Shown piece after piece: positions 12,466 to 25,350 of a stretch of 64,000 nucleotides of DNA. The notes under the pieces are model-generated. The model was not told the DNA's origin. It was given only the letters and a program-made list of their open reading frames with translations, and did no database searches. Every line of letters starts with the position of its first letter. Within the stretch, counting starts at the first letter, position 1. The DNA is from Patiria miniata (Eukaryota; Echinodermata; Asteroidea; Valvatida; Asterinidae). A program made the translations under genes and the position numbers. The DNA is taken from NCBI RefSeq assembly GCF_015706575.1, contig NW_024037056.1:17039405-17103404 (forward strand), given 5' to 3'.

Positions 12466-13742
12466 TGTCTTCTTCATCCATCAACGACCTAGCAAGTCAT
12501 ACGATACTATCAGTGTTCTTGTACATGCATGTGCATCCACCCCTTTAAAATGCCATTCAGCCAAGGTCAACTCTGAAGTGTGGGAGTTAATGCACCCTGC
12601 AGGGTCCATCTGGGGGAAAAAAAAAAGCTGGGCCAGGATTGGTGGAGGCATTATGAGAGTCGTGTGCCATGTCTCATGTGATATATCAATCCTTGGGTCT
12701 TAAGAAGGCCCCCTGGGTGTGAGGGGTCTGGTAGCATGATGGATTAAGGTCATCAAACCAAAATCTGCTAATATGGACTGCGAGTTGTGTGGTGTGAAAG
12801 TGGAAAGTGCATTTACATGGGGTGGTGGGGTTTTGGACTGTGTTACTATAGAGTGTGTCATGGTCATGGCATGGTCCTAGTTTATTCCAAGCAAATAAAA
12901 AGTCATGAGGAAAATGTTTAGTTGACTTAATTAACCCATTATCACCTGTATCACACTGCATTATAACATTGTGTTACATTGTATTACATTGTGTTTACTC
13001 ACTGAAGAATCAATAAAAAGTGCTGGGACAGTTTCGGGCGCAACAGTCAGTGACAAAGGGATAAAACAGCAGGTTTTGGTGACTCAAAAATTGGTGGAAC
13101 GATTCCGATTCTGCCCACTGGCCACAGTGCCATATTCGCTCAAAATCAAATCCACATTTTACCAAGGAAAAGTAGTGCTATTTATTAGGATCCTTGCTTT
13201 AAAAATAAGGCTTCTTTATTCAGAATTGTTGGGTAATACCTTAAATATTGTGAACTAGAACCAGCAGAGAGTTAATTCTTAATAACTTTAGTCACAATTC
13301 TGATTTTAAATTTGCGATTGATATTGTGACACAGCTGCTAAAACCTGTACGAAGAAACTATGAACAGTACAGAGAGGGCGAAGTGAGCACTTTTTTCTGA
13401 TAAAGGCCAACAAACTACAGAAACTGTCTTCCTAGCCCTGTAATCATTTGCAAATGCTTAACGAAATATTTGATCCAATTCTCTTTGACATCTATGAGCA
13501 GATAGGATGTCCAGCGTGTGTGCATATTTGTGATGACAGCCAAGCAATAGTGCAGGGTATGCTTTTCTCATCATCATCGTCAAAATTTTGTTTTTACACC
13601 ATGTGGGAATGACCTTTAAATATCAGCATTAAAGAGATGGGATTGGTGTTGAAACTCAGTGCTCTATAGAATTCGAAAAGTGAGACTTGGAAAGCGTATC
13701 CTCTTTGCTGTGGCCCATAACCTTTTAAGGTTATCAATTTAT
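12466..13742. other. Intergenic, no gene seen
   Basis: A moderately GC-rich patch at 12590-12960 gives open frames on both strands, but they have no recognisable protein motif. The rest is AT-rich. Confidence 0.45.
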
Positions 13743-14067
13743 ACTCTAAAAACTGAAGAGTTGAATTCAACACTTACATGTGTTCGGTCAGTGCAACAAT
13801 TTGAAAGTGTTAAAATCCAGCATTTTAAATGTTAAATCCAACATTTAAAATGCTAATTCAACATTTTAAATGTTGATTATGTTGATTCAACACTTTCAAA
13901 GTGTTAAAGTGGGAAAATGTTGAATCAACACTTTACAACTTTTAGAATGTTGAATTAGCATTGTAAGTGTTGACTTTAACATTTAAAATGCTGGATTTAA
14001 CACTTTCAAAGTGTTGCACTGACTGAACACATGTAAGTGTTGAATTCAACACTTCAGTTTTTAGAGT
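13743..14067. mobile_element. Foldback MITE, about 325 bp
   Basis: Both ends read ACTCTAAAAACTGAAG when taken inward (13743 on plus, 14067 on minus). The inverted arms continue through GTTGAATTCAAC and ACATGTGTTC for more than 100 bases. Internal palindromes with AACACT/AGTGTT recur up to a centre near 13905. No ORF is present. It is non-autonomous, and the superfamily is not assigned. Confidence 0.8.
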
Positions 14068-14211
14068 GATATAGTGGTGTGCATCAGAACTGGGTACCTA
14101 GAGCATATCCAACAATAGACCCTACGCATAAGATCCTATAAGCAGCCATCTTAGCAGGTTTTCTTTGCTGTTTTAATTCAGTAACAATAAATACACAAAA
14201 GTTCTAATTTA

Positions 14212-14343
14212 ACACTGCAAAGACTGCAGTGTTAAATTTACACCATTGGTATCTATATAGGACCATCTGGTGTTAAATTTTACTGGTGTTGTCCTATATA
14301 GATACCGAATGGTGTTAAATTAACACTACAGTTTTTGCAGTGT
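14212..14343. mobile_element. Foldback MITE, about 132 bp
   Basis: The ends are ACACTGCAAA and TTTGCAGTGT. The arms pair through TGGTATCTATATAGGAC against GTCCTATATAGATACC. Its terminal layout (ACACT, then AAARACTG, then AGTGTTRAATT) resembles the neighbouring element at 13743-14067, so the two are probably sister families. A 144-base gap separates them. Confidence 0.8.
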
Positions 14344-14831
14344 ATTAGTATACAGAAGCACTGCCCTCTAAGATGGCCACGATGCATAAGCTCTATAAGA
14401 GATCAAACAATCACTGGTGAAACTTTACAGGAAAATTTACAGTTAAAATGTCATTTACAGTAGAGAAAAAAAACACAGAGCTTTTTCACGCCAGACTCAT
14501 CAAGTAGATCTAATAACAAGGAGTGTTCCCCTGTTTACAACCAGATCAGCCTTTAAGCTAACAAGTCAGAAGATAATCCTTCCTGATGGACAGAAGGGAG
14601 CATCTCTGATCATCCTAATTGGCAGCTTGATTCAGCCAATCGGCAGGCAAGGCGATAACAGACAGGCTCTTGATGAGATAAAAATCGCGCTGGATGTTGG
14701 TTTGGACGTTGGTTGCCAACTCCTGGCCCCCAGCTAAAAATTCCTTCACATGCCAAGATGTGTTTTTGGTGAGGTTACCTTTTGATTCGATTTGAAGGAA
14801 TAAGACCTGCACGGGGTTGAAGGGGTACTGT

Positions 14832-14876
14832 GTCAAATCATGGAGGAAATGTGTTCTTATTCCTCCATGGTCAAAT
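14832..14876. mobile_element. Micro-palindrome insertion, copy delta (31 bp)
   Basis: The insert (14839-14869) begins CATGGAGGAA and ends TTCCTCCATG around a short centre ATGTGTTCTTA. The direct repeat GTCAAAT lies on both sides (14832-14838, 14870-14876). It is nearly identical to copy gamma at 2019-2051 but has a different target sequence, which proves dispersal. Confidence 0.8.
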
Positions 14877-17800
14877 CAACGGATGCTGCATACATGCTAG
14901 ATTTGCGCGCAGGACAGAACATGACCAAATTGTTTATTATCGAAATGCCAAAAAATATGGTGTAGAAAGTTTTATCAGATGAAGGAACCATGGAATACAG
15001 ACTGTTATGTATTTCTTTATACTATTATCAACATTCTTAAACTGGCACATTTCTCGAAACGCTTCGCTTATTGGACGACCCAATCTTTCGGAAGTCTTAG
15101 TTTCGCCTTCATAAGCTTGAAGTTCATTGGGTGAACAATTAGGGGTTCAACTCATTGTGTGTGAATAAACACGATGCCACATAAACATCTACAACTGGTT
15201 CACTGACTCTACACAAGCTTAAAAAATGTTTCTCAGTGCTGAGCTGACCCTTTAAGTTTATTTGTATTTAATAAAATGTCAGTCAACATATGAGTCACAC
15301 AAGTCATGATTCATGTTTCACATGTGGGGCATGAGGGGTATATTTGTATGTGCACAGTCTTTAAGCATCACATTCAGCGAATGATCAGTGTACAAATCTG
15401 GGCCATGATATAAGTTAAAGTGCGCATGTGAGTTTTTCCAAAGTATTTGTGTTGTTGAACTGGCTCACATATCTGAATCATTGCAGAATTTGATTTCAAA
15501 CTAAACTTGTTGAAGAGAAAAACAAGTTATTGAATTGTGTATTCTGTAGGCATGTAGGCATTTGTGAGCTGGGCAGTGCTATTGTACAGGGTTACCCAGT
15601 AACACCAGTTAATAATGGGCTAGTAAACATCTGGTCCATTGTGCAGACCAGTTGTATCAAAAGAGCATACATAAAAAGCCATTCTTTCTGAATCCATTGA
15701 ATAGAATTGTGCGTGGTCTGCGACCAGCAATTTTTACTTTGTCTTATAATTTCCATAATGGACTCCACCAGTGTACCCAAAATAGATTTTAAGATACTTG
15801 TACTACGCATGTATAACTGCGTGTAATTCTTCAAAGTCTGCACTTTGTCAGAACAGCAAGCTCAATTCAGAGAACAAGTGAATATTCGCTATAAAGGCCT
15901 GCATGCAGAGCGAGATCTGCAGGAAATGTCAGGGAGGGTTGGTGATATGACATGAGATCAATCAGACGTTGTGATATATCTTGGATGCAAGCCTTGGCCC
16001 GGTCGGGATGCAGAAGCCAGATGCTGGAGTGGGCAGAGATAGAGTGCAAAAGATGGAAGATGGACATTTAAGCTTTGCCCTTCACAGAAGCAAGGGTTAA
16101 TTTTTTTTAAAAGTTTTTAATGGTACCATGAGCTCTGTGCACAAGTACTCCTTCAACGGCCAGAAAAGGAGAGTTGGGGGAGACCTAGACTGGTTCTCGG
16201 TCTATCCCCAGCGTATTTCGAATGATCTAAAGTTGTTGGGGCGGGGATTAGTCTAGGAGACCATCGCAAGTTAAATTTGAACGTATTCGCGCTCTGACGA
16301 CGCCCGACGCTCACCGGAAGATGCTGTGGCTAACAGCAAATGAGCTCGGAATGATGTCACTCCGGCATCTTCAACTCACAGCTGAACTTTTGAGTGTAAA
16401 TTTCATGCATGACACTCCAAGTGAAGAAATGACTTGGGACATTTACAAGGTGACTTTATCCTCGCAAGGACGTTCATTAAGACCTAAAGTTAAAGATCTA
16501 CATGCCAAACCAGACTCACCAGATCTGGGCGTGATCCAGAAAAAAAACTTACAAGTGCAGAGAAAAAAAAGCTGGTGAGATGTGACAAAAGACAATCTTC
16601 AAGGTTGCTTTAATACAGGAAACCTAAAAAGTAACAGAAGCAGCTAAAAAAGGGATTTCACAGGACTGTAAAAATCATCCCTAATGCAAGGTTTGGTAAT
16701 GGGGTCTTACAATTTGTACATACCTGGATGATTTCTCAAACACATTTCACTGGGATAATCTTTGAAATGTGTTCCTGATGCAATTGCACAGCCAATTCTT
16801 TCAGTATGTGAATTTGCTATCTGTTGCTGCTTTGGACCAACCCACAAACATCTGTCTCAGCTGCAGGCACTTGCCTGGAGATTTTTAAGCCCCTGGTTAT
16901 AAATAAAGCTCATGAGTCTACATTTAGCTAGATCTCGTTCTGGTTATTTCCATCTTTCTCTATGATTCTGACGTTCCGGCAGTGTCTACACAATTGGTTC
17001 GCATAGTTTTAAGGTTTAAAGTTGTGCAAAGCCATAAACAAGGCCAAGTTAAAAAAGGCTATCAAAAGTTTACTTTTAAAAAATGCAGCTTTGCTTCATC
17101 TTTCAGACTTACGTGTAAGATTGTAACTACTCTGGGAAACAGAATCTACAATGTACCATACATATTAGACATTTTATAAGTTTTTGACAGTGTCGATTTA
17201 GTTAATGAAAATTATATTTGATCTGTCCTTTAATTGTTCATTCATCTACTACACTCCCTTTGATCTTTACCTACATCGGTCTGTCCCCAAGTTCATCTCT
17301 CTTTCGTGTTTTGATCTCCTTCCAACCCTGCATACTTGTGAGTTCCCCTCATGTGTGTTTCTTGTACCACTGACTGTCATTTCTTGACTCTGAAGATCTT
17401 GTGAAGATCGCAATGTCAGCGCCGTCTTAATTTTTTTGAAAATTATTAGATTGAAACTGCATGTATTGGCCATTTATAAACCTAGATAACAGGTCTTTAG
17501 ACAGCTATCTGGCAGAGTGAAACGACTACATGCACACTTTATTCAACCATTAAGACTGCTTGAAAACAAATTAAAATTTTCCAAACTGGACAGGATACAA
17601 ATCCCAAACAAAGAAACCTGTCACGACAAAACGCCTTTAAAAGGAAGCCTTTCTCGAGTTCAAGTGCCAATATGAGCGGCGACATTCTCATCTGAAACCG
17701 AAGCACAATAGACAGTCCAAGTGACCTGACAGTGCGGCACTCCAGCCCGCCGTGAGAGAACCGCAAAGATCTAAATGTGGGTTATCGCCCGACAGACAAA

Positions 17801-20322
17801 AGTTGGGTAAATACGACTAATCAGCGTCAACTGATAAATGGCGAAAAAATAACTGCTGTGCTTCAGACACGCCTAGGCAACAGAAGTCGGCAAGTTTTAT
17901 GCAAATACTTCATTAAGGGTTACAATTTGGGTTAAAATTTGTGTCCTTTATACTGATGGCCACTTTAATAAATTACTCCAACGGGATGTCGTGAATTTGG
18001 ACAAGGGGCAGTTCGGGTGACAAAAGTTCAAATCGAATGCAACACATTGACTGTTGACTGTTAATAAAGGCTCCTTTGAAGCATTCAGTTTACATGTATA
18101 TAGACTTCATGCAATATGGAAGAGTCCATCATTTGTGTTTAACGTTTCTGTTACTGATGTTTCACAGGCAATAGCAAATTCGAAATCAAAATGGTACTGT
18201 TAACTGTGACAACATTTTAACTGTGTGTATGATCAATGTCAAAGTGCACCCTATTCTAAAATTATGTAGACATGTGCAGTCAATGCAGTGTCATTCAGAA
18301 ATGTTGTGCAGACAGACACTAACATTGTGTCATGGAGATCATTTCAAATTCAACATGGTCTTTTACATCATGAAATCATTAACAGGATGCTGTTACACAT
18401 AGTTCATAGTTACAACCTTTGGATTAGGAGATTTGTTGTTTGGGGATCATTCAGTGATCTAAACTGCACACAGGCGCTTTATACACGCACGCCTTCACGA
18501 TGCATGACTTTGGACCTGTTTATTTGGACACAGAATTGTGAGACTGTTCGTCCTGAACATAAATAAGCACACCATGAGAATTATCAGGGTGCGTACATAT
18601 ATCAATACACAATTTGTTCATCAAGAAACCTCTGTAGGCCACATAAGAAGCACAGATCACAGGGCCTACATTGTTTTTTATTAGCTTGAGCAAATGCTTC
18701 ATTACTCAGTACAGTTTAGTGTTTCACTATGTACAGCCATATTTGGTCGTAACTCGTAAGACAATTACTTCACAGTACCTTATTAGGAAACTAACAACTA
18801 CTGACATATGTGCTGAAATAATGATTACCATATTTGGGTGTGTGACCCAATCTATTACAAAAAACTTTGAAGGAATATTTCACATAACAATGGCATACAT
18901 GTACATGTATTGACATTGTGAATTTCTAACTTTCCTTTCAATGTAAAAACTAATGCAAACTTCTGAATACATGTACATACACACATTTTCTTCAGTTAGG
19001 TTGATTGTAAAGGGTAAAGACGATTATCATTTTGGAAAGGAAAAATTATCCAAATTACTTCATCTCATCTCTTTGAGTTACAGAAAATGAGACATAAAAT
19101 AGGAGCTTTGTGTGGCTGAAAATCAAATTTGTTGGGAAAGGAAAGCAGAACGTTTTGATTTACCGGAAACACGCGGTCTTCCAAGGCCTAACAAATAAAC
19201 TTAAAATAATTCAATGTGTAAAACTGGGACACTATAAACAGTATCACCCCTTTATAAAACAGAACTTTGATAAATCACATACCCAGTTGTCAATCCTGAA
19301 TCAAATACATATGATTATATTAATTGCAATGCGCATAAACTCCGACCTCAACACATGTCCCTTGTTAATTGGTGTTATTAAAATCACTTTTTGTTTTGAA
19401 AACCTGACAGGTTTTTATTAATGGATACACACGCGCGGAACAGACGTTATTATAAACAGAGAGGGTCGTTAGTCATTCCTACGGGTCGTCTCTAGTGAGG
19501 TACATCTGTAATGACCTACAATCATCCTGCACACTTTGCCGTTCGTTTCTTACAAGAAATAAAACTATGTCAAATGACCTACATGTACAAATAGCTCACA
19601 CACTTCCTTATTGCAGACTGGCTGTACAACTGGCATTCACGACACAGGATGTATGAGATACGGTAGTTCTGTACAATTAACTATTATGATTTCAGTATCA
19701 CATTTGTTTAATTTTGGGGATGGTTTCAAACAATCTTATGAAAGCAATGTCACTATTACCGTACGTAGACAACATGCTTACACCTACACACATTAACTTT
19801 GGAGAAAAAATAATAACACCTTAAAGTTTACACTATTAATTCTGCATGTGTCCAAATATTGAAACATCAAGGGTGTATCATTGCTTTGCATGCATTAACA
19901 GTTCTAAAAAAGAAAGGCTGTCAATCTAATCTAATCCAATGATTAAATTTTCATCTTATAATGTATATAACAATATATGACAATGTTTAAAAACATGGTT
20001 GTCATCTACCATTACATTTTTAAAGAATATCACATGCCTCCTACCAGTAGTAACTAGTAAATTACTGTGAACTATATTTGTTTTCCATTTGATATAAAGG
20101 GAAGAAAGCTAAACGATTACTGCAATCTGTCTTATTTTGATTTGTAAATACTTAGCACTATGAGAGCCAGAATTGGGCCATGAACAGCCTCGTTCCATCG
20201 ACAGGTCATTCACTCGCGTCTTCTGTTTTTATTCAGTGGTGTGGTTACTTCACCAAGCCCCGGCAGTACATGTACACTTGACATTAGATATGACATTTAG
20301 CCCATTCTCTCCATGAGGTCAC
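14877..20322. other. Intergenic or intronic, no gene seen
   Basis: No exon or repeat family stands out. 16140-16330 is GC-richer and ends in an ETS-like CACCGGAAG (16313-16321), but no coding frame with a family motif follows. Several ACATGTACATG runs occur, for example near 18895. Confidence 0.45.
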
Positions 20323-20335
20323 GGGTCAAAGGTCA
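20323..20335 (+). promoter_or_regulatory. DR1 nuclear-receptor half-site pair
   Basis: GGGTCAAAGGTCA is a direct repeat of the AGGTCA half-site with one base of spacing, the layout bound by HNF4, RXR and COUP-TF type receptors. Chance occurrence is possible. Two further DR1 sites lie at 25111 and 30175. Confidence 0.4.
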
Positions 20336-21145
20336 AATTCCTCTCACACTGAGGTACAAATCACTGTGGCATCGCTGCTGGTGCCGCGAATGTCTTTAAC
20401 ATTCCCTGCAATGGCTTATAGGTATTTGTGACTTAACACCAGTGATCGACAACATGCGCTGTGGATATATGGGCCTGGATTAACAGTTCATTAGATACAA
20501 AGTCTGTCAACTGTAAGGTACGTTTTGCCTCCAACCCTGACACACTTCATGATAGACCTATCCAAGAAAATAAACCAAATCTTCAAAATTGCTACCTAAA
20601 TTCCTCTTAAACTGACCATCAAGGCAAGGTGAAGCAAAACATGTCCTTATCAATCACCAGGGGGATTTCCAGCCCACTTCTTGTGGAATTCCCTTCTAAA
20701 TTGGACTCAAAATTCTAGCCACGTGCCAGCTGAATTGCCTTATATGGTAAGAGACAGGGAGGATGGGGTTGCATAAAAAGCATGCCTGACTACAGCGTGG
20801 GATGGGGCTGGCAGTGTGGATGTGCGTGTTGTTGATGAATGCTGGGGATATTGGAAGCGGGACAACTGGCACAGTTTGAGGCCGGACTGAAATGGGAAGA
20901 GAATGCCAGGCCCCCGGCTGTGAGAACGTAATTCTGGCGTACGCAGACCCAGGAGGGACCGGGCAAAGCCACGTGGATGACGTAGCAGGGGTGATAACCA
21001 CACCGACAAGGAGAACAAAAACACAAGTAAAAGGGCATCATGCAACATAATAATTCATGACACTATGGGGTTTGCTGTTTTTTTCCTTCCAGGTCGGAAC
21101 TATCATGTTGGACTGGCAAAGCAAGGGATGGGATGAATTTAGATT

Positions 21146-21279
21146 GAAAGCAAAGAATAGAATACACATAAAAACAGGCTACACTGGCAAACGTTCATTC
21201 AGAGAAGATTACATCGAAAAGAAACAGAGGTAGTTCATCAACGAGAATTGCTATCTTAGGTAGGTAAGTTGTAATGCAG
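21146..21279 (+). repeat. Duplicated 135-bp block, copy 1
   Basis: It aligns without large gaps to 25213-25350 (TGAAAGCAAAGAA, then ACACATAAAA, GGCTACA, TGGCAAACGTTCA, TTACATCGAAAA, GAGGTAGTTCATC, TTGCTATCTTAGGTAG). It ends in CTTAG followed by GTAGGTAAG, which resembles a 5' splice site. It may be a duplicated untranslated exon or an unclassified repeat. No coding frame is maintained. Confidence 0.65.
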
Positions 21280-21282
21280 TGC

Positions 21283-24200
21283 TAGCTTGTAAAGGTTTCG
21301 GGAAACTGGGGCACCAATACGGGATTAGGCCTATGCCTTATCTAAAATGCAATCTTTTACTTTCTATAAGATACAAATTGCAATGGGCTTTGTGGTTCAA
21401 AGTATTAACTGTATGTCTTTGTTACAGAATGCAGAACCGTGCGACCCAAACTGAGTGTAGTAAATTGTCCTGTGAATGCCCAAAGTTATGAATTACACAA
21501 CACAACCATAAGGAATGGCTATTTATACAAAACCACTATAATAAGCCAGACAATAGCCGTCTAAAGATATGCCATGGCAAATCTTAAACTGTTAACGTGA
21601 TTTTGGTTTGACATACTCAGTCTATGACATTTTAGTTTTCAAGCTTGTCTGCTGCACAGCTGCAGTTTTTTTTAGGTGTAAACTTTGAAGCGCGAAATAC
21701 TTTGTACACAATGTTTAATAACATGCCAACATCAATTTATATCTCTGTTTGTCTGACAATCCAATTTAACGAGCGAGATGTTTTCACACGCTAGCAAAAG
21801 ACTGCAATCGGCAATTTTGATCAATCTGGACTGACGTTTCATTGACACCTTTTCCTGAGTTCAATTCAATAATCAAGCTGTTCAATTTTACGGCCCATGA
21901 TTTGCAATCAAATATGTACAGGTATATCAAAATGGGATTTTTTTTCTTCAATGAAGGAACACCGTCAGAAACTGATAGAGCCAAAATCCTATCCATTCGA
22001 ACTGTACTGATTGTCAATTTTCCTCCAATAAGAGGACACCGTTTCACAATCAAAGACTACAAAGACGAAACCAACTTTTCTTTTAAAAAATAACTTCAGA
22101 GTATACAAATTTGCTAACCATAAAAGCTTAGCCTACAGTCTTTAAATGACATGATTATCATTCTAAATACTACCAAAATATATAAATAAAAAACAGTAAT
22201 TTTCTTTTTTTTTTCTGGATTTTTGTTTCTTTCCGTAAAAATAACACATCAATGTGCAATTTTTATGTGCAAAGTATATTTACTTTTTGTTGCATCCACT
22301 CTATTAAACAAAGTCATCAATCTCATTCCATCACATGACTTGCCCGGTTTCTATCAAATGAAACAACCCACAACATCCAACCTCGCCATAACCAAAATAA
22401 ATTCCCGATTAGTAACACATTGACAAATTCGCTTATGGAAAATTCATCCATTTTCAATTATTATAATTTTTTCACTTTGACTTTTTTTTTGGAGTTTAAA
22501 AATTGAAGCTGACACACATTATCTGTGATGGATTGGTTATCGTTTTCAAAACATGTCCATTAATAGCATGGTACACTAGACCTCTACAGCCCTACGGCGC
22601 AATTCCTCTTGTCCATACTTGAGCACAAAAAAATACCTTAAGGTTAGTGACACCAGGGTGCACTTCAAGATAAAATATCAGTGTTTTAACAACTTCATTT
22701 ACATAGTTCACTGAGGTCGCCGGGTTCTATACGACCGTGACTTTGCTATAATGGAGTTATCACACTGTCGAATCCTATTAAAATGTTGGTGAAGATTGTA
22801 TTACAGCCAAATGAAGATTTATCGCGAGGCTCAGTTACAGCTGCCCAAGATATTCTTCCCGACCGATGACATAAGAACATATCAAGGTTGGAATTTTGGA
22901 TCTATAGCTCTAAGTCTGCCAGATATTCGTTAATTTGAAGAAAGTTGGATATTCCAAAGAAAAAAACCGTGACCAACTTCAGTTTTGAACATTTTCTTAT
23001 CAGCAACATATTTAGATCACACGTTAATGATCCTTCCACCTTTCCATCCCCAATGAAAACGTGAAGGATTTAAAATTATATCCACAAAAACTCTAAAACA
23101 AATAAAACAATTAGTGCATAAAATTCAGGCCAAAATCATACGTAACACATTTATGTTTTGACGACTGCAAAGAAATAGAGAACATCTTAGCCCTACAAAC
23201 ACTTAAAAACGTTATCAAGTGTTAATTTTTCAAAAATAACACATTTCCAACAACACGTCTATGTTTCCAAACGTCTGCTGTGCTCCACATCTCAGCGAAG
23301 TAACTAAAATCTCGGGAAAACGTTAAGTTTTACACTCGACCTATTTTCAGTCATTTATGAAGTTTCAAAGGAAATATTGCTTCAAAAGAAGCAGCAGGCG
23401 ATTTTGCCGCGCAACATATACCCATTCGAATGAAAAACCGTTATCTAAACTAACGACCGAGTTGCTGGCTTTTCAGAAAATCAATGAGCGTTTTTCGTTT
23501 TTAAACACGTTCCATGGCCATTTTAGAAATGAGCGTTCTACCCATAATCCTTATAAGTATACTTTTTTTCAATCAATTAAAAAGAAAACACCTGTCGGTA
23601 TAAAGGTCTACCAGGTAAACGAGTTATTATTTGCTACTTTTTATGTTGGTATATATAATGTGATATTTGGTCAGAAAAAAAACATTACGAAAGCGTATCA
23701 TTCTTTTTCGAAAGGAGTGGTGTGTTTAACAACTTTTCAACAAGACTAGATTAATAATGGGTATTGAATCGTTCAAGGATAATATCGAATTACTGTACTT
23801 TAAATTTGCCTTCGCCTCAATGATTCCATTATTACAAGTCGAAGATACAGTTACAATCCAAACCACATCATCCTTGCCTCATTTTATTAATCTTTTGAGA
23901 GAATGACTCTTGTCAATTATTCATCAATCAACGTCTAATCCACACGGAGGAAGACACAGGTTTGCCGGCTTAGAGCTCAAAAGCCATGTCACAAAAACCG
24001 ATATTTTTTTCAGGGCTTTTGAAAAGCTAATCTCTCGGACGACAAACAGACATATTGATTCGTCGTGGCTCGAGTGTCTGCCGGGCCCCAATTGATCGAT
24101 ACCAATCGATACGGGAGCATTATGGATGATTATTGATCAATAAGACCAGGTCGATGAAGATTATACATCAGTGGTGCGCTCTGTCGGCTTCAGATCACAA

Positions 24201-25045
24201 ACTGCACATGGGTCGTTCTGGAATCGATATTTGGTATTTGTATGGTCCGAAAATTTCGATCACTTTGCTATTAAAAATTCATCAACACTTGTTGACGGTG
24301 TGACACTTTTTATAATACAGGCTTTCAATGACACAAACTTAAAGGCAACCGATGAATTCAGAAAGGAAATTGAAGAACTGGAATTTAAGCCTTAAAAGAA
24401 CCCAAAAAAACATCAGACCGAAAACAGTAGAAGACACAACCACAGGAAGAGAAGAGGAAACAGAAAAGTACAAGAAAAAACGATAAAGATATCAAGTAAA
24501 AAAGAAAAGAAAATGGTACAAAAGGAAGTTTGCTCCTAATAAAACTACCATAGTGCGTAAAAGTTTGGACATGAAATCGATTCTAAATCTAAAGCAAGAT
24601 GAACTTTCCATTGGACCGTGTTAACAGTTCCCGTCTTGTTTCACATCAATTTGATATTAATTAAACTTCAATCAGATTACACTGCAAATCAAGTTGTTTT
24701 TGTGCACGGCATAAAAAAATGATGACAGTTAAATAAAATCAAAAGAAAACCAAAAACCAAAATATGAATTAATTTCTCTCTTCGACAAACCATGCGTTTT
24801 GCCCTAGATGATAATCATTCAGTTTGCAAAAGGCGCATTTTTAATCACCGCATCTAGTGGAAAGAATCGAGCATTTTAAGTCCTTCATCGAAAGAGATTT
24901 TGTTTTAAGTTTCACTAAGCTTTAAAAAAGAAATGCTGCTTTATATACGGACACAAGTTATCATTCCCACAACACTCCGTGAAAAAGAAACAAACCCAGG
25001 CCACGAACCGTCACAAAAAACTCAATCAAATAACTTCACAACATG
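21283..25045. other. Intergenic, no gene recognised
   Basis: AT-rich. The longest frame is 130 codons at 23357-23749 on plus. It has no recognisable domain or splice context, and I regard it as chance. Confidence 0.45.
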
Positions 25046-25123
25046 TCACGTTTCCAACCTTGAAAAATCTGAGAATTTCAGCGATTCCCGCCCAGACGCC
25101 ATCTTGGATATGACCTCTGACCT
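25046..25123 (-). promoter_or_regulatory. YY1-type start site beside a DR1 element
   Basis: On the minus strand AAGATGGCGTC (ATG at 25102) matches the YY1 motif that often surrounds start codons of housekeeping genes. It opens an 18-codon frame (25046-25102) beginning MASGRESLKF. Just upstream on that strand is a perfect DR1, AGGTCAGAGGTCA (25111-25123). This could be a first exon and its promoter, but no partner exon was found. Confidence 0.25.
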
Positions 25124-25212
25124 TTCACAAGCACAGCGGGGAGAAAATAACTCTCCATAGCCTGGCTGTTGCTGGTCTTATTTTAAGTTACAAGCCTACG
25201 GAATAAAAGCCA

Positions 25213-25350
25213 TGAAAGCAAAGAAGAGTTGAGTACACATAAAAGCAGGCTACAGTGGCAAACGTTCAGGCAGAGACGTTTACATCGAAAACAAAACAGA
25301 GGTAGTTCATCGACGAGGATTGCTATCTTAGGTAGATAACTGGTAATGTA
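25213..25350 (+). repeat. Duplicated 135-bp block, copy 2
   Basis: Second copy of the block at 21146-21279, same orientation, about 4.07 kb downstream. Here the donor-like end reads TTAGGTAGATAAC, so the second GTAAG of copy 1 is lost. Divergence is modest, which suggests either a recent duplication or constraint. Confidence 0.65.

Noticed and set aside
20696..21048. Region open in all three minus frames, considered as RBM24/38 exon 3
   Set aside because: An acceptor-like TCTCACAG in the right phase precedes a GLAF-like stretch, but the frame ends after about 40 residues with no Y/P/A-rich family C-terminus. Multi-frame openness reflects GC composition.
23357..23749. 130-codon plus-strand ORF
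   Set aside because: AT-driven composition, no domain, no splice or promoter support.
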